DNA from: Taudactylus pleione
Taxonomy: Eukaryota; Chordata; Amphibia; Anura; Myobatrachidae
Reading direction: 5' to 3'
DNA length: 64,000 bases
Assembly: GCA_031769625.1 (NCBI GenBank)
Contig: JAUIMM010002327.1
Span: forward strand, 1-64,000
Shown here: positions 23,590 to 35,740 of the stretch, in pieces
Layout of the letters: each line of letters begins with the position of its first letter
Numbering within the stretch: position 1 is the stretch's first letter
Made by a program: the position numbers and the translations under genes
The notes under the pieces: generated by a model
Told to the model about the DNA's origin: nothing
Database searches by the model: none
The model's input: the letters and a program-made list of their open reading frames with translations, nothing else

Positions 23590-26500
23590 GCGCATACTTT
23601 GTATTATCTCCTCTTGTAGCAAACACTGACAGCTCAAAATTTCACTGGATGTGTTGAAGACCAATACCCACAAATGTGATGTGAAATGGTTTTTCTCCCA
23701 TGTTGCGTTTAAGAGAAAACAGCAAATGCACGTTTTAGGCCAAAATGCATTGAAAGCAATGGAAACAACAAAAGCGCATACTTTGTGTTATCTCCTCTTG
23801 TAGCAAACACAGACAGCTCAAAATTTCACTGGATGTGTTGAAGACCAATACCCACAAATGTGATGTGAAATGGTTTTTCTCCCATGTTGCATTTAAGAGA
23901 AAACAGCAAATGCACATTTTAGGCCAAAATGCATTGAAAGCAATGAAAACAACAAAAGCGCATACTTTGTGTTATCTCCTCTTGTAGCAAACACAGACAG
24001 CTCAAAATTTCACTGGATGTGTTGAAGACCAATACCCACAAATGTGATGTGAAATGGTTTTTCTCCCATGTTGCGTTTAAGAGAAAACAGCAAATGCACG
24101 TTTTAGGCCAAAATGCATTGAAAGCAATGGAAACAACAAAAGCGCATACTTTGTGTTATCTCCTCTTGTAGCAAACACAGACAGCTCAAAATTTCACTGG
24201 ATGTGTTGAAGACCAATACCAACAAATGTGATGTGAAATGGTTTTTCTCCCATGTTGCGTTTAAGAGAAAACAGCAATTGCTCGTTTTAGGCCAAAATGC
24301 ATTGAAAGCAATGAAAACAACAAAAGTGCATACTTTGTGTTATCTCCTCTTGTAGCAAACACAGACAGCTCAAAATTTCACTGGATGTGTTGAAGACCAA
24401 GACCAACAAATGTGATGTGAAATGGTTTTTCTCCCATGTTGCGTTTAAGAGAAAACAGCAAATGCACGTTTTAGGCCAAAATGCATTGAAAGCAATGGAA
24501 ACAACAAAAGTGCATACGTTGTGTTATCTCCTCTTGTAGCAAACACAAACAGCTCAAAATTTCACTGGATGTCTTGAAGACCAAGACCAACAAATGTGAT
24601 GTGAAATGGTTTTTCTCCCATGTTGCGTTTAAGAGAAAACAGCAAATGCACGTTTTAGGCCAAAATGCATTGAAAGCAATGAAAACAACAAAAGCGCATA
24701 CTTTGTGTTATCTCCACTTGTAGCAAACACAGACAGCTCAAAATTCACTGGATGTGTTGAAGACCAAGACCCACAAATGTGATGTGAAATGGTTTTTCTC
24801 CCATGTTGCATTTAAGAGAAAACAGCAATTGCTCGTTTTAGGCAAAAATGCATTGAAAGCAATGGAACCAACAAAAGCGCATACTTTGTGTTATCTCCTC
24901 TTGTAGCAAACACAGACAGCTCAAAATTTCACTGGATGTGTTGAAGACCAAGACCAACAAATGTGATGTGAAATGGTTTTTCTCCCATGTTGCGTTTAAG
25001 AGAAAACAGCAAATGCACGTTTTAGGCCAAAATGCATTGAAAGCAATGGAAACAACAAAAGTGCATACGTTGTGTTATCTCCTCTTGTAGCAAACACAAA
25101 CAGCTCAAAATTTCACTGGATGTCTTGAAGACCAAGACCAACAAATGTGATGTGAAATGGTTTTTCTCCCATGTTGCGTTTAAGAGAAAACAGCAAATGC
25201 ACGTTTTAGGCCAAAATGCATTGAAAGCAATGAAAACAACAAAAGCGCATACTTTGTGTTATCTCCACTTGTAGCAAACACAGACAGCTCAAAATTTCAC
25301 TGGATGTGTTGAAGACCAAGACCCACAAATGTGATGTGAAATGGTTTTTCTCCCATGTTGCATTTAAGAGAAAACAGCAATTGCTCGTTTTAGGCAAAAA
25401 TGCATTGAAAGCAGTGGAACCAACAAAAGCGCATACTTTGTGTTATCTCCTCTTGTAGCAAACACAGACAGCTCAAAATTTCACTGGATGTGTTGAAGAC
25501 CAAGACCCACAAATATGATGTGAAATGGTTTTTCTCCCATGTTGCGTTTAAGAGAAAACAGCAATTGCTCGTTTTAGGCAAAAATGCATTGAAAGCAATG
25601 GAACAAACAAAAGCGCATACTTTGTGTTATCTCCTCTTGTAGCAAACACAGACAGCTCAAAATTTCACTGGATGTGTTGAAGACCAAGACCCACAAATGT
25701 GATGTGAAATAGTTTTTCTCCCATGTTGCGTTTAAGAGAAAACAGCAATTGCACGTTTTAGGCCAAAATGCATTGAAAGCAATGGAAACAACAAAAGCGC
25801 ATACTTTGTGTTATCTCCTCTTGTAGCAAACACAGGCAGCTCAAAATTTCACTGGATGTGTTGAAGACCAAGACCAACAAATGTGATGTGAAATGGTTTT
25901 TCTCCCATGTTGCATTTAAGAGAAAACAGCAAATGCACGTTTTAGGCCAAAATGCTTTGAAAGCAATGGAAACAACAAAAGCGCATACTTTGTGTTATCT
26001 CCACTTGTAGCAAACACAGACAGCTCAAAATTTCACTGGATGTGTTGAAGACCAAGACCCACAAATGTGATGTGAAATGGTTTTTCTCCCATGTTGCGTT
26101 TAAGAGAAAACAGCAATTGCTCGTTTTAGGCAAAAATGCATTGAAAGCAATGGAACCAACAAAAGCGCATACTTTGTGTTATCTCCTCTTGTAGCAAACA
26201 CAGACAGCTCAAAATTTCACTGGATGTGTTGAAGACCAAGACCCACAAATGTGATGTGAAATGGTTTTTCTCCCATGTTGCGTTTAAGAGAAAACAGCAA
26301 TTGCATGTTTTAGGCCAAAATGCATTGAAAGCAATGGAAACAACAAAAGCGCATACTTTGTGTTATCTCCTCTTGTAGCAAACACAGGCAGCTCAAAATT
26401 TCACTGGATGTGTTGAAGACCAAGCCCAACAAATGTGATGTGAAATGGTTTTTCTCCCATGTTGCGTTTAAGAGAAAACAGCAAATGCACGTTTTAGGCC

Positions 26501-26765
26501 AAAATGCTTTGAAAGCAATGGAAACAACAAAAGTGCATACTTTGTGTTATCTCCACTTGTAGCAAACACAGACAGCTCAAAATTTCACTGGATGTGTTGA
26601 AGACCAAGACCCACAAATGTGATGTGAAATGGTTTTACTCCCATGTTGCGTTTAAGAGAAAACAGCAATTGCTCGTTTTAGGCAAAAATGCATTTAAAGC
26701 AATGGAACCAACAAAAGCGCATACTTTGTGTTATCTCCTCTTGTAGCAAACACAGACAGCTCAAA
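23590..26765. repeat. 3.2-kb segment, copy 1 of a pair 12,141 bp apart
   Basis: This recurs at about 35731-38906 (66 x 184 minus 3). Shared rare marks are tttgtattatc (about 23598/35739), several taccc monomers in a row, the caaaattcac deletion (about 24740/36881), gcagtgg in ggcaaa monomers (about 25411/37552) and the gaaatagtttt change (about 25708/37849). Copy 1 has a private cactgacag near 23635. The pair ends near 26765/38906, where ctcaaaattt plus gaccaagaccc faces ctcaaatttt plus gaccaataccc. Confidence 0.78.
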
Positions 26766-28975
26766 ATTTCACTGGATGTGTTGAAGACCAAGACCCACAA
26801 ATGTGATGTGAAATGGTTTTTCTCCCATGTTGCGTTTAAGAGAAAACAGCAATTGCATGTTTTAGGCCAAAATGCATTGAAAGCAATGGAAACAACAAAA
26901 GCGCATACTTTGTGTTATCTCCTCTTGTAGCAAACACAGGCAGCTCAAAATTTCACTGGATGTGTTGAAGACCAAGCCCAACAAATGTGATGTGAAATGG
27001 TTTTTCTCCCATGTTGCGTTTAAGAGAAAACAGCAAATGCACGTTTTAGGCCAAAATGCATTGAAAGCAATGGAAACAACAAAAGCGCATACTTTGTGTT
27101 ATCTCCTCTTGTAGCAAACACAGACAGCTCAAAATTTCACTGGATGTGTTGAAGACCAAGACCAACAAATGTGATGTGAAATGGTTTTTCTCCCATGTTG
27201 CGTTTAAGAGAAAACAGCAAATGCACGTTTTAGGCCAAAATGCATTGAAAGCAATGGAAACAACAAAAGTGCATACGTTGTGTTATCTCCTCTTGTAGCA
27301 AACACAAACAGCTCAAAATTTCACTGGATGTCTTGAAGACCAAGACCAACAAATGTGATGTGAAATGGTTTTTCTCCCATGTTGCGTTTAAGAGAAAACA
27401 GCAAATGCACGTTTTAGGCCAAAATGCATTGAAAGCAATGAAAACAACAAAAGCGCATACTTTGTGTTATCTCCACTTGTAGCAAACACAGACAGCTCAA
27501 AATTCACTGGATGTGTTGAAGACCAAGACCCACAAATGTGATGTGAAATGGTTTTTCTCCCATGTTGCATTTAAGAGAAAACAGCAATTGCTCGTTTTAG
27601 GCAAAAATGCATTGAAAGCAATGGAACCAACAAAAGCGCATACTTTGTGTTATCTCCTCTTGTAGCAAACACAGACAGCTCAAAATTTCACTGGATGTGT
27701 TGAAGACCAAGACCCACAAATATGATGTGAAATGGTTTTTCTCCCATGTTGCGTTTAAGAGAAAACAGCAATTGCTCGTTTTAGGCAAAAATGCATTGAA
27801 AGCAATGGAACAAACAAAAGCGCATACTTTGTGTTATCTCCTCTTGTAGCAAACACAGACAGCTCAAAATTTCACTGGATGTGTTGAAGACCAAGACCCA
27901 CAAATGTGATGTGAAATAGTTTTTCTCCCATGTTGCGTTTAAGAGAAAACAGCAATTGCACGTTTTAGGCCAAAATGCATTGAAAGCAATGGAAACAACA
28001 AAAGCGCATACTTTGTGTTATCTCCTCTTGTAGCAAACACAGGCAGCTCAAAATTTCACTGGATGTGTTGAAGACCAAGACCAACAAATGTGATGTGAAA
28101 TGGTTTTTCTCCCATGTTGCATTTAAGAGAAAACAGCAAATGCACGTTTTAGGCCAAAATGCTTTGAAAGCAATGGAAACAACAAAAGCGCATACTTTGT
28201 GTTATCTCCACTTGTAGCAAACACAGACAGCTCAAAATTTCACTGGATGTGTTGAAGACCAAGACCCACAAATGTGATGTGAAATGGTTTTTCTCCCATG
28301 TTGCGTTTAAGAGAAAACAGCAATTGCTCGTTTTAGGCAAAAATGCATTGAAAGCAATGGAACCAACAAAAGCGCATACTTTGTGTTATCTCCTCTTGTA
28401 GCAAACACAGACAGCTCAAAATTTCACTGGATGTGTTGAAGACCAAGACCCACAAATGTGATGTGAAATGGTTTTTCTCCCATGTTGCGTTTAAGAGAAA
28501 ACAGCAATTGCATGTTTTAGGCCAAAATGCATTGAAAGCAATGGAAACAACAAAAGCGCATACTTTGTGTTATCTCCTCTTGTAGCAAACACAGGCAGCT
28601 CAAAATTTCACTGGATGTGTTGAAGACCAAGCCCAACAAATGTGATGTGAAATGGTTTTTCTCCCATGTTGCGTTTAAGAGAAAACAGCAAATGCACGTT
28701 TTAGGCCAAAATGCTTTGAAAGCAATGGAAACAACAAAAGTGCATACTTTGTGTTATCTCCACTTGTAGCAAACACAGACAGCTCAAAATTTCACTGGAT
28801 GTGTTGAAGACCAAGACCCACAAATGTGATGTGAAATGGTTTTACTCCCATGTTGCGTTTAAGAGAAAACAGCAATTGCTCGTTTTAGGCAAATATGCAT
28901 TTAAAGCAATGGAACCAACAAAAGCGCATACTTTGTGTTATCTCCTCTTGTAGCAAACACAGACAGCTCAAATTT
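25295..28975. repeat. 12-mer pair, offset 2,207 bp
   Basis: About 25295-26768 recurs at about 27502-28975 (12 x 184 minus 1). Both contain the atatga monomer followed by ggaacaaac, the gaaatagtttt change (about 25708/27915), gcatgtttt followed by gcccaac (about 26306/28511), gtgcatac with tctcca, and ttttactccc next to catttaaagc (about 26690/28897). The single missing base is the caaaattcac deletion near 27500, which lies between the copies. The copies part near 26770/28977. Confidence 0.72.
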
Positions 28976-29524
28976 TCACTGGATGTGTTGAAGACCAATA
29001 CCCACAAATGTGATGTGAAATGGTTTTTCTCCCATGTTGCGTTTAAGAGAAAACAGCAAATGCACGTTTTAGGCCAAAATGCATTGAAAGCAATGGAAAC
29101 AACAAAAGCGCATACTTTGTGTTATCTCCTCTTGTAGCAAACACAGACAGCTCAAAATTTCACTGGATGTGTTGAAGACCAAGACCAACAAATGTGATGT
29201 GAAATGGTTTTTCTCCCATGTTGCGTTTAAGAGAAAACAGCAAATGCACGTTTTAGGCCAAAATGCATTGAAAGCAATGGAAACAACAAAAGTGCATACG
29301 TTGTGTTATCTCCTCTTGTAGCAAACACAAACAGCTCAAAATTTCACTGGATGTCTTTAAGACCAAGACCAACAAATGTGATGTGAAATGGTTTTTCTCC
29401 CATGTTGCGTTTAAGAGAAAACAGCAAATGCACGTTTTAGGCCAAAATGCATTGAAAGCAATGAAAACAACAAAAGCGCATACTTTGTGTTATCTCCACT
29501 TGTAGCAAACACAGACAGCTCAAA
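27502..29524. repeat. 11-mer HOR unit of 2,023 bp, copy A
   Basis: The unit is 11 x 184 minus 1, with the missing base in caaaattcac. It contains in order an atatga monomer, a gaaatagtttt monomer, gcatgtttt with gcccaac, ttttactccc, catttaaagc with ctcaaatttt and taccc, a gtgcatacg/caaaca/gtcttg monomer, and a gaaaac monomer ending in the deletion. This copy carries a private gtctttaagacc near 29352 and caaatatgc near 28893. Two further copies lie at 37.4-41.5 kb. Confidence 0.72.
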
Positions 29525-32500
29525 ATTCACTGGATGTGTTGAAGACCAAGACCCACAAATGTGATGTGAAATGGTTTTTCTCCCATGTTGCATTTAAGAG
29601 AAAACAGCAATTGCTCGTTTTAGGCAAAAATGCATTGAAAGCAATGGAACCAACAAAAGCGCATACTTTGTGTTATCTCCTCTTGTAGCAAACACAAACA
29701 GCTCAAAATTTCACTGGATGTCTTGAAGACCAAGACCAACAAATGTGATGTGAAATGGTTTTTCTCCCATGTTGCGTTTAAGAGAAAACAGCAAATGCAC
29801 GTTTTAGGCCAAAATGCATTGAAAGCAATGAAAACAACAAAAGCGCATACTTTGTGTTATCTCCACTTGTAGCAAACACAGACAGCTCAAAAATTCACTG
29901 GATGTGTTGAAGACCAAGACCCACAAATGTGATGTGAAATGGTTTTTCTCCCATGTTGCATTTAAGAGAAAACAGCAATTGCTCATTTTAGGCAAAAATG
30001 CATTGAAAGCAGTGGAACCAACAAAAGCGCATACTTTGTGTTATCTCCTCTTGTAGCAAACACAGACAGCTCAAAATTTCACTGGATGTGTTGAAGACCA
30101 AGACCCACAAATGTGATGTGAAATGGTTTTTCTCCCATTTTGCGTTTAAGAGAAAACAGCAAACGCACGTTTTAGGCCAAAATGCATTGAAAGCAATGGA
30201 AACAACAAAAGCGCATACTTTGTGTTATCTTCTCTTGTAGCAAACACAGGCAGCTCAAAATTTCACTGGATGTGTTGAAGACCAAGACCAACAAATGTGA
30301 TGTGAAATGGTTTTTCTCCCATGTTGCGTTTAAGAGAAAACAGCAAATGCACGTTTTAGGCCAAAATGCTTTGAAAGCAATGGAAACAACAAAAGCGCAT
30401 ACTTTGTGTTATCTCCACTTGTAGCAAACACAGACAGCTCAAAATTTCACTGGATGTGTTGAAGACCAAGACCCACAAATGTGATGTGAAATGGTTTTTC
30501 TCCCATGTTGCGTTTAAGAGAAAACAGCAAATGCACGTTTTAGGCCAAAATGCATTGAAAGCAATGGAAACAACAAAAGCGCATACTTTGTGTTATCTCC
30601 TCTTGTAGCAAACACAGACAGCTCAAAATTTCACTGGATGTGTTGAAGACCAATACCCACAAATGTGATGTGAAATGGTTTTTTTCCCATGTTGCGTTTA
30701 AGAGAAAACAGCAATTGCTCGTTTTAGGCCAAAATGCATTGAAAGCAATGGAAACAACAAAAGCGCATACTTTGTGTTATCTCCTCTTGTAGCAAACACA
30801 GACAGCTCAAAATTTCACTGGATGTGTTGAAGACCAAGACCAACAAATGTGATGTGAAATGGTTTTTCTCCCATGTTGCGTTCAAGAGAAAACAGCAAAT
30901 GCACATTTTAGGCCAAAATGCATTGAAAGCAATGAAAACAACAAAAGCGCATACTTTGTGTTATCTCCTCTTGTAGCAAACACAGACAGCTCAAAATTTC
31001 ACTGGATGTGTTGAAGACCAAGACCCACAAATGTGATGTGAAATGGTTTTTCTCCCATGTTGCGTTTAAGAGAAAACAGCAATTGCTCGTTTTAGGCAAA
31101 AATGCATTGAAAGCAATGGAACCAACAAAAGCGCATACTTTGTGTTATCTCCTCTTGTAGCAAACACAGACAGCTCAAAATTTCACTGGATGTGTTGAAG
31201 ACCAATACCCACAAATGTGATGTGAAATGGTTTTTCTCCCATGTTGCGTTTAAGAGAAAACAGCAAATGCACGTTTTAGGCCAAAATGCATTGAAAGCAA
31301 TGGAAACAACAAAAGCGCATACTTTGTGTTATCTCCTCTTGTAGCAAACACAGACAGCTCAAAATTTCACTGGATGTGTTGAAGACCAATACCCACAAAT
31401 GTGATGTGAAATGGTTTTTCTCCCATGTTGCGTTTAAGAGAAAACAGCAATTGCTCGTTTTAGGCCAAAATGCATTGAAAGCAATGAAAACAACAAAAGC
31501 GCATACTTTGTGTTATCTCCTCTTGTAGCAAACACAGACAGCTCAAAATTTCACTGGATGTGTTGAAGACCAAGACCAACAAATGTGATGTGAAATGGTT
31601 TTTCTCCCATGTTGCGTTTAAGAGAAAACAGCAAATGCACGTTTTAGGCCAAAATGCATTGAAAGCAATGGAAACAACAAAAGCGCATACTTTGTGTTAT
31701 CTCCTCTTGTAGCAAACACAGACAGCTCAAAATTTCACTGGATGTGTTGAAGACCAAGACCCACAAATGTGATGTGAAATGGTTTTTCTCCCATGTTGCG
31801 TTTAAGAGAAAACAGCAAATGCACGTTTTAGGCCAAAATGCATTGAAAGCAATGGAAACAACAAAAGCGCATACTTTGTGTTATCTTCTCTTGTAGCAAA
31901 CACAGGCAGCTCAAAATTTCACTGGATGTGTTGAAGACCAAGACCAACAAATGTGATGTGAAATGGTTTTTCTCCCATGTTGCGTTTAAGAGAAAACAGC
32001 AAATGCACGTTTTAGGCCAAAATGCTTTGAAAGCAATGGAAACAACAAAAGCGCATACTTTGTGTTATCTCCACTTGTAGCAAACACAGACAGCTCAAAA
32101 TTTCACTGGATGTGTTGAAGACCAAGACCAACAAATGTGATGTGAAATGGTTTTTCTCCCATGTTGCGTTTAAGAGAAAACAGCAAATGCACGTTTTAGG
32201 CCAATATGCATTGAAAGCAATGGAAACAACAAAAGTGCATATGTTGTGTTATCTCCTCTTGTAGCAAACACAAACAGCTCAAAATTTCACTGGATGTCTT
32301 GAAGACCAAGACCAACAAATGTGATGTGAAATGGTTTTTCTCCCATGTTGCGTTTAAGAGAAAACAGCAAATGCACGTTTTAGGCCAAAATGCATTGAAA
32401 GCAATGAAAACAACAAAAGCGCATACTTTGTGTTATCTCCTCTTGTAGCAAACACAGACAGCTCAAAATTTCACTGGATGTGTTGAAGACCAAGACCCAC

Positions 32501-34960
32501 AAATGTGATGTGAAATGGTTTTTCTCCCATGTTGCATTTAAGAGAAAACAGCAATTGCTCGTTTTAGGCAAAAATGCATTGAAAGCAATGGAACCAACAA
32601 AAGCGCATACTTTGTGTTATCTCCTCTTGTAGCAAACACAGACAGCTCAAAATTTCACTGGATGTGTTGAAGACCAAGACCCACAAATATGATGTGAAAT
32701 GGTTTTTCTCCCATGTTGCGTTTAAGAGAAAACAGCAATTGCTCGTTTTAGGCCAAAATGCATTGAAAGCAATGAAAACAACAAAAGCGCATACTTTGTG
32801 TTATCTCCTCTTGTAGCAAACACAGACAGCTCAAAATTTCACTGGATGTGTTGAAGACCAAGACCCACAAATGTGATGTGAAATGGTTTTTCTCCCATGT
32901 TGCGTTTAAGAGAAAACAGCAATTGCTCGTTTTAGGCAAAAATGCATTGAAAGCAATGGAACAAACAAAAGCGCATACTTTGTGTTATCTCCTCTTGTAG
33001 CAAACACAGACAGCTCAAAATTTCACTGGATGTGTTGAAGACCAAGACCCACAAATGTGATGTGAAATGGTTTTTCTCCCATGTTGCGTTTAAGAGAAAA
33101 CAGCAATTGCACGTTTTAGGCCAAAATGCATTGAAAGCAATGGAAACAACAAAAGCGCATACTTTGTGTTATCTCCTCTTGTAGCAAACACAGACAGCTC
33201 AAAATTTCACTGGATGTGTTGAAGACCAAGACCCACAAATGTGATGTGAAATGGTTTTTCTCCCATGTTGCGTTTAAGAGAAAACAGCAAATGCACGTTT
33301 TAGGCCAAAATGCTTTGAAAGCAATGGAAACAACAAAAGCGCATACTTTGTGTTATCTCCACTTGTAGCAAACACAGACAGCTCAAAATTTCACTGGATG
33401 TGTTGAAGACCAAGACCCACAAATGTGATGTGAAATGGTTTTTCTCCCATGTTGCGTTTAAGAGAAAACAGCAAATGCACGTTTTAGGCCAAAATGCATT
33501 GAAAGCAATGGAAACAACAAAAGCACATACTTTGTGTTATCTTCTCTTGTAGCAAACACAGGCAGCTCAAAATTTCACTGGATGTGTTGAAGACCAAGAC
33601 CAACAAATGTGATGTGAAATGGTTTTTCTCCCATGTTGCGTTTAAGAGAAAACAGCAAATGCACGTTTTAGGCCAAAATGCTTTGAAAGCAATGGAAACA
33701 ACAAAAGCGCATACTTTGTGTTATCTCCACTTGTAGCAAACACAGACAGCTCAAAATTTCACTGGATGTGTTGAAGACCAAGACCAACAAATGTGATGTG
33801 AAATGGTTTTTCTCCCATGTTGCGTTTAAGAGAAAACAGCAAATGCACGTTTTAGGCCAAAATGCATTGAAAGCAATGGAAACAACAAAAGTGCATATGT
33901 TGTGTTATCTCCTCTTGTAGCAAACACAAACAGCTCAAAATTTCACTGGATGTCTTGAAGACCAAGACCAACAAATGTGATGTGAAATGGTTTTTCTCCC
34001 ATGTTGCGTTTAAGAGAAAACAGCAAATGCACGTTTTAGGCCAAAATGCATTGAAAGCAATGAAAACAACAAAAGCGCATACTTTGTGTTATCTCCTCTT
34101 GTAGCAAACACAGACAGCTCAAAATTTCACTGGATGTGTTGAAGACCAAGACCCACAAATGTGATGTGAAATGGTTTTTCTCCCATGTTGCATTTAAGAG
34201 AAAACAGCAATTGCTCGTTTTAGGCAAAAATGCATTGAAAGCAATGGAACCAACAAAAGCGCATACTTTGTGTTATCTCCTCTTGTAGCAAACACAGACA
34301 GCTCAAAATTTCACTGGATGTGTTGAAGACCAAGACCCACAAATATGATGTGAAATGGTTTTTCTCCCATGTTGCGTTTAAGAGAAAACAGCAATTGCTC
34401 GTTTTAGGCCAAAATGCATTGAAAGCAATGAAAACAACAAAAGCGCATACTTTGTGTTATCTCCTCTTGTAGCAAACACAGACAGCTCAAAATTTCACTG
34501 GATGTGTTGAAGACCAAGACCCACAAATGTGATGTGAAATGGTTTTTCTCCCATGTTGCGTTTAAGAGAAAACAGCAATTGCTCGTTTTAGGCAAAAATG
34601 CATTGAAAGCAATGGAACAAACAAAAGCGCATACTTTGTGTTATCTCCTCTTGTAGCAAACACAGACAGCTCAAAATTTCACTGGATGTGTTGAAGACCA
34701 AGACCCACAAATGTGATGTGAAATGGTTTTTCTCCCATGTTGCGTTTAAGAGAAAACAGCAATTGCACGTTTTAGGCCAAAATGCATTGAAAGCAATGGA
34801 AACAACAAAAGCGCATACTTTGTGTTATCTCCTCTTGTAGCAAACACAGACAGCTCAAAATTTCACTGGATGTGTTGAAGACCAAGACCCACAAATGTGA
34901 TGTGAAATGGTTTTTCTCCCATGTTGCGTTTAAGAGAAAACAGCAAATGCACGTTTTAGG
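28740..34960. repeat. 6.2-kb segment, source copy of a pair 15,084 bp apart
   Basis: This recurs at about 43824-50044 (82 x 184 minus 4). Shared marks include ttttactccc with catttaaagc, caaaaattcac (about 29888/44972), gctcatttt (about 29981/45065), ccattttgcg with caaacgcacg (about 30136/45220), gtttttttccc (about 30680/45764), gcgttcaag (about 30879/45963) and several taccc monomers. I noticed about seven to ten single-base differences in 6.2 kb. The right end lies where the second copy lacks one monomer. Confidence 0.82.
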
Positions 34961-35740
34961 CCAAAATGCTTTGAAAGCAATGGAAACAACAAAAGCGCAT
35001 ACTTTGTGTTATCTCCACTTGTAGCAAACACAGACAGCTCAAAATTTCACTGGATGTGTTGAAGACCAAGACCCACAAATGTGATGTGAAATGGTTTTTC
35101 TCCCATGTTGCGTTTAAGAGAAAACAGCAAATGCACGTTTTAGGCCAAAATGCATTGAAAGCAATGGAAACAACAAAAGCACATACTTTGTGTTATCTTC
35201 TCTTGTAGCAAACACAGGCAGCTCAAAATTTCACTGGATGTGTTGAAGACCAAGACCAACAAATGTGATGTGAAATGGTTTTTCTCCCATGTTGCGTTTA
35301 AGAGAAAACAGCAAATGCACGTTTTAGGCCAAAATGCTTTGAAAGCAATGGAAACAACAAAAGCGCATACTTTGTGTTATCTCCACTTGTAGCAAACACA
35401 GACAGCTCAAAATTTCACTGGATGTGTTGAAGACCAAGACCAACAAATGTGATTTGAAATGGTTTTTCTCCCATGTTGCGTTTAATAGAAAACAGCAAAT
35501 GCACGTTTTAGGCCAAAATGCATTGAAAGCAATGGAAACAACAAAAGTGCATATGTTGTGTTATCTCCTCTTGTAGCAAACACAAACAGCTCAAAATTTC
35601 ACTGGATGTCTTGAAGACCAAGACCAACAAATGTGATGTGAAATGGTTTTTCTCCCATGTTGCGTTTAAGAGAAAACAGCAAATGCACGTTTTAGGCCAA
35701 AATGCATTGAAAGCAATGAAAACAACAAAAGCGCATACTT
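31700..35740. repeat. 9-mer HOR run, 1,656-bp unit, about 2.4 copies
   Basis: Units run from about 31700 to 33355 and 33356 to 35011, with a partial one to about 35740. Each contains gcacat (or gcgcat in the first) with tcttct, a gctttg monomer with tctcca, a gtgcatatg/caaaca/gtcttg monomer, gaaaac with gcattt, ggaacc with atatga, gaaaac, and ggaacaaac. Private changes include ccaatatgc (about 32203), gtgatttga (about 35452) and tttaatagaa (about 35481). Confidence 0.72.
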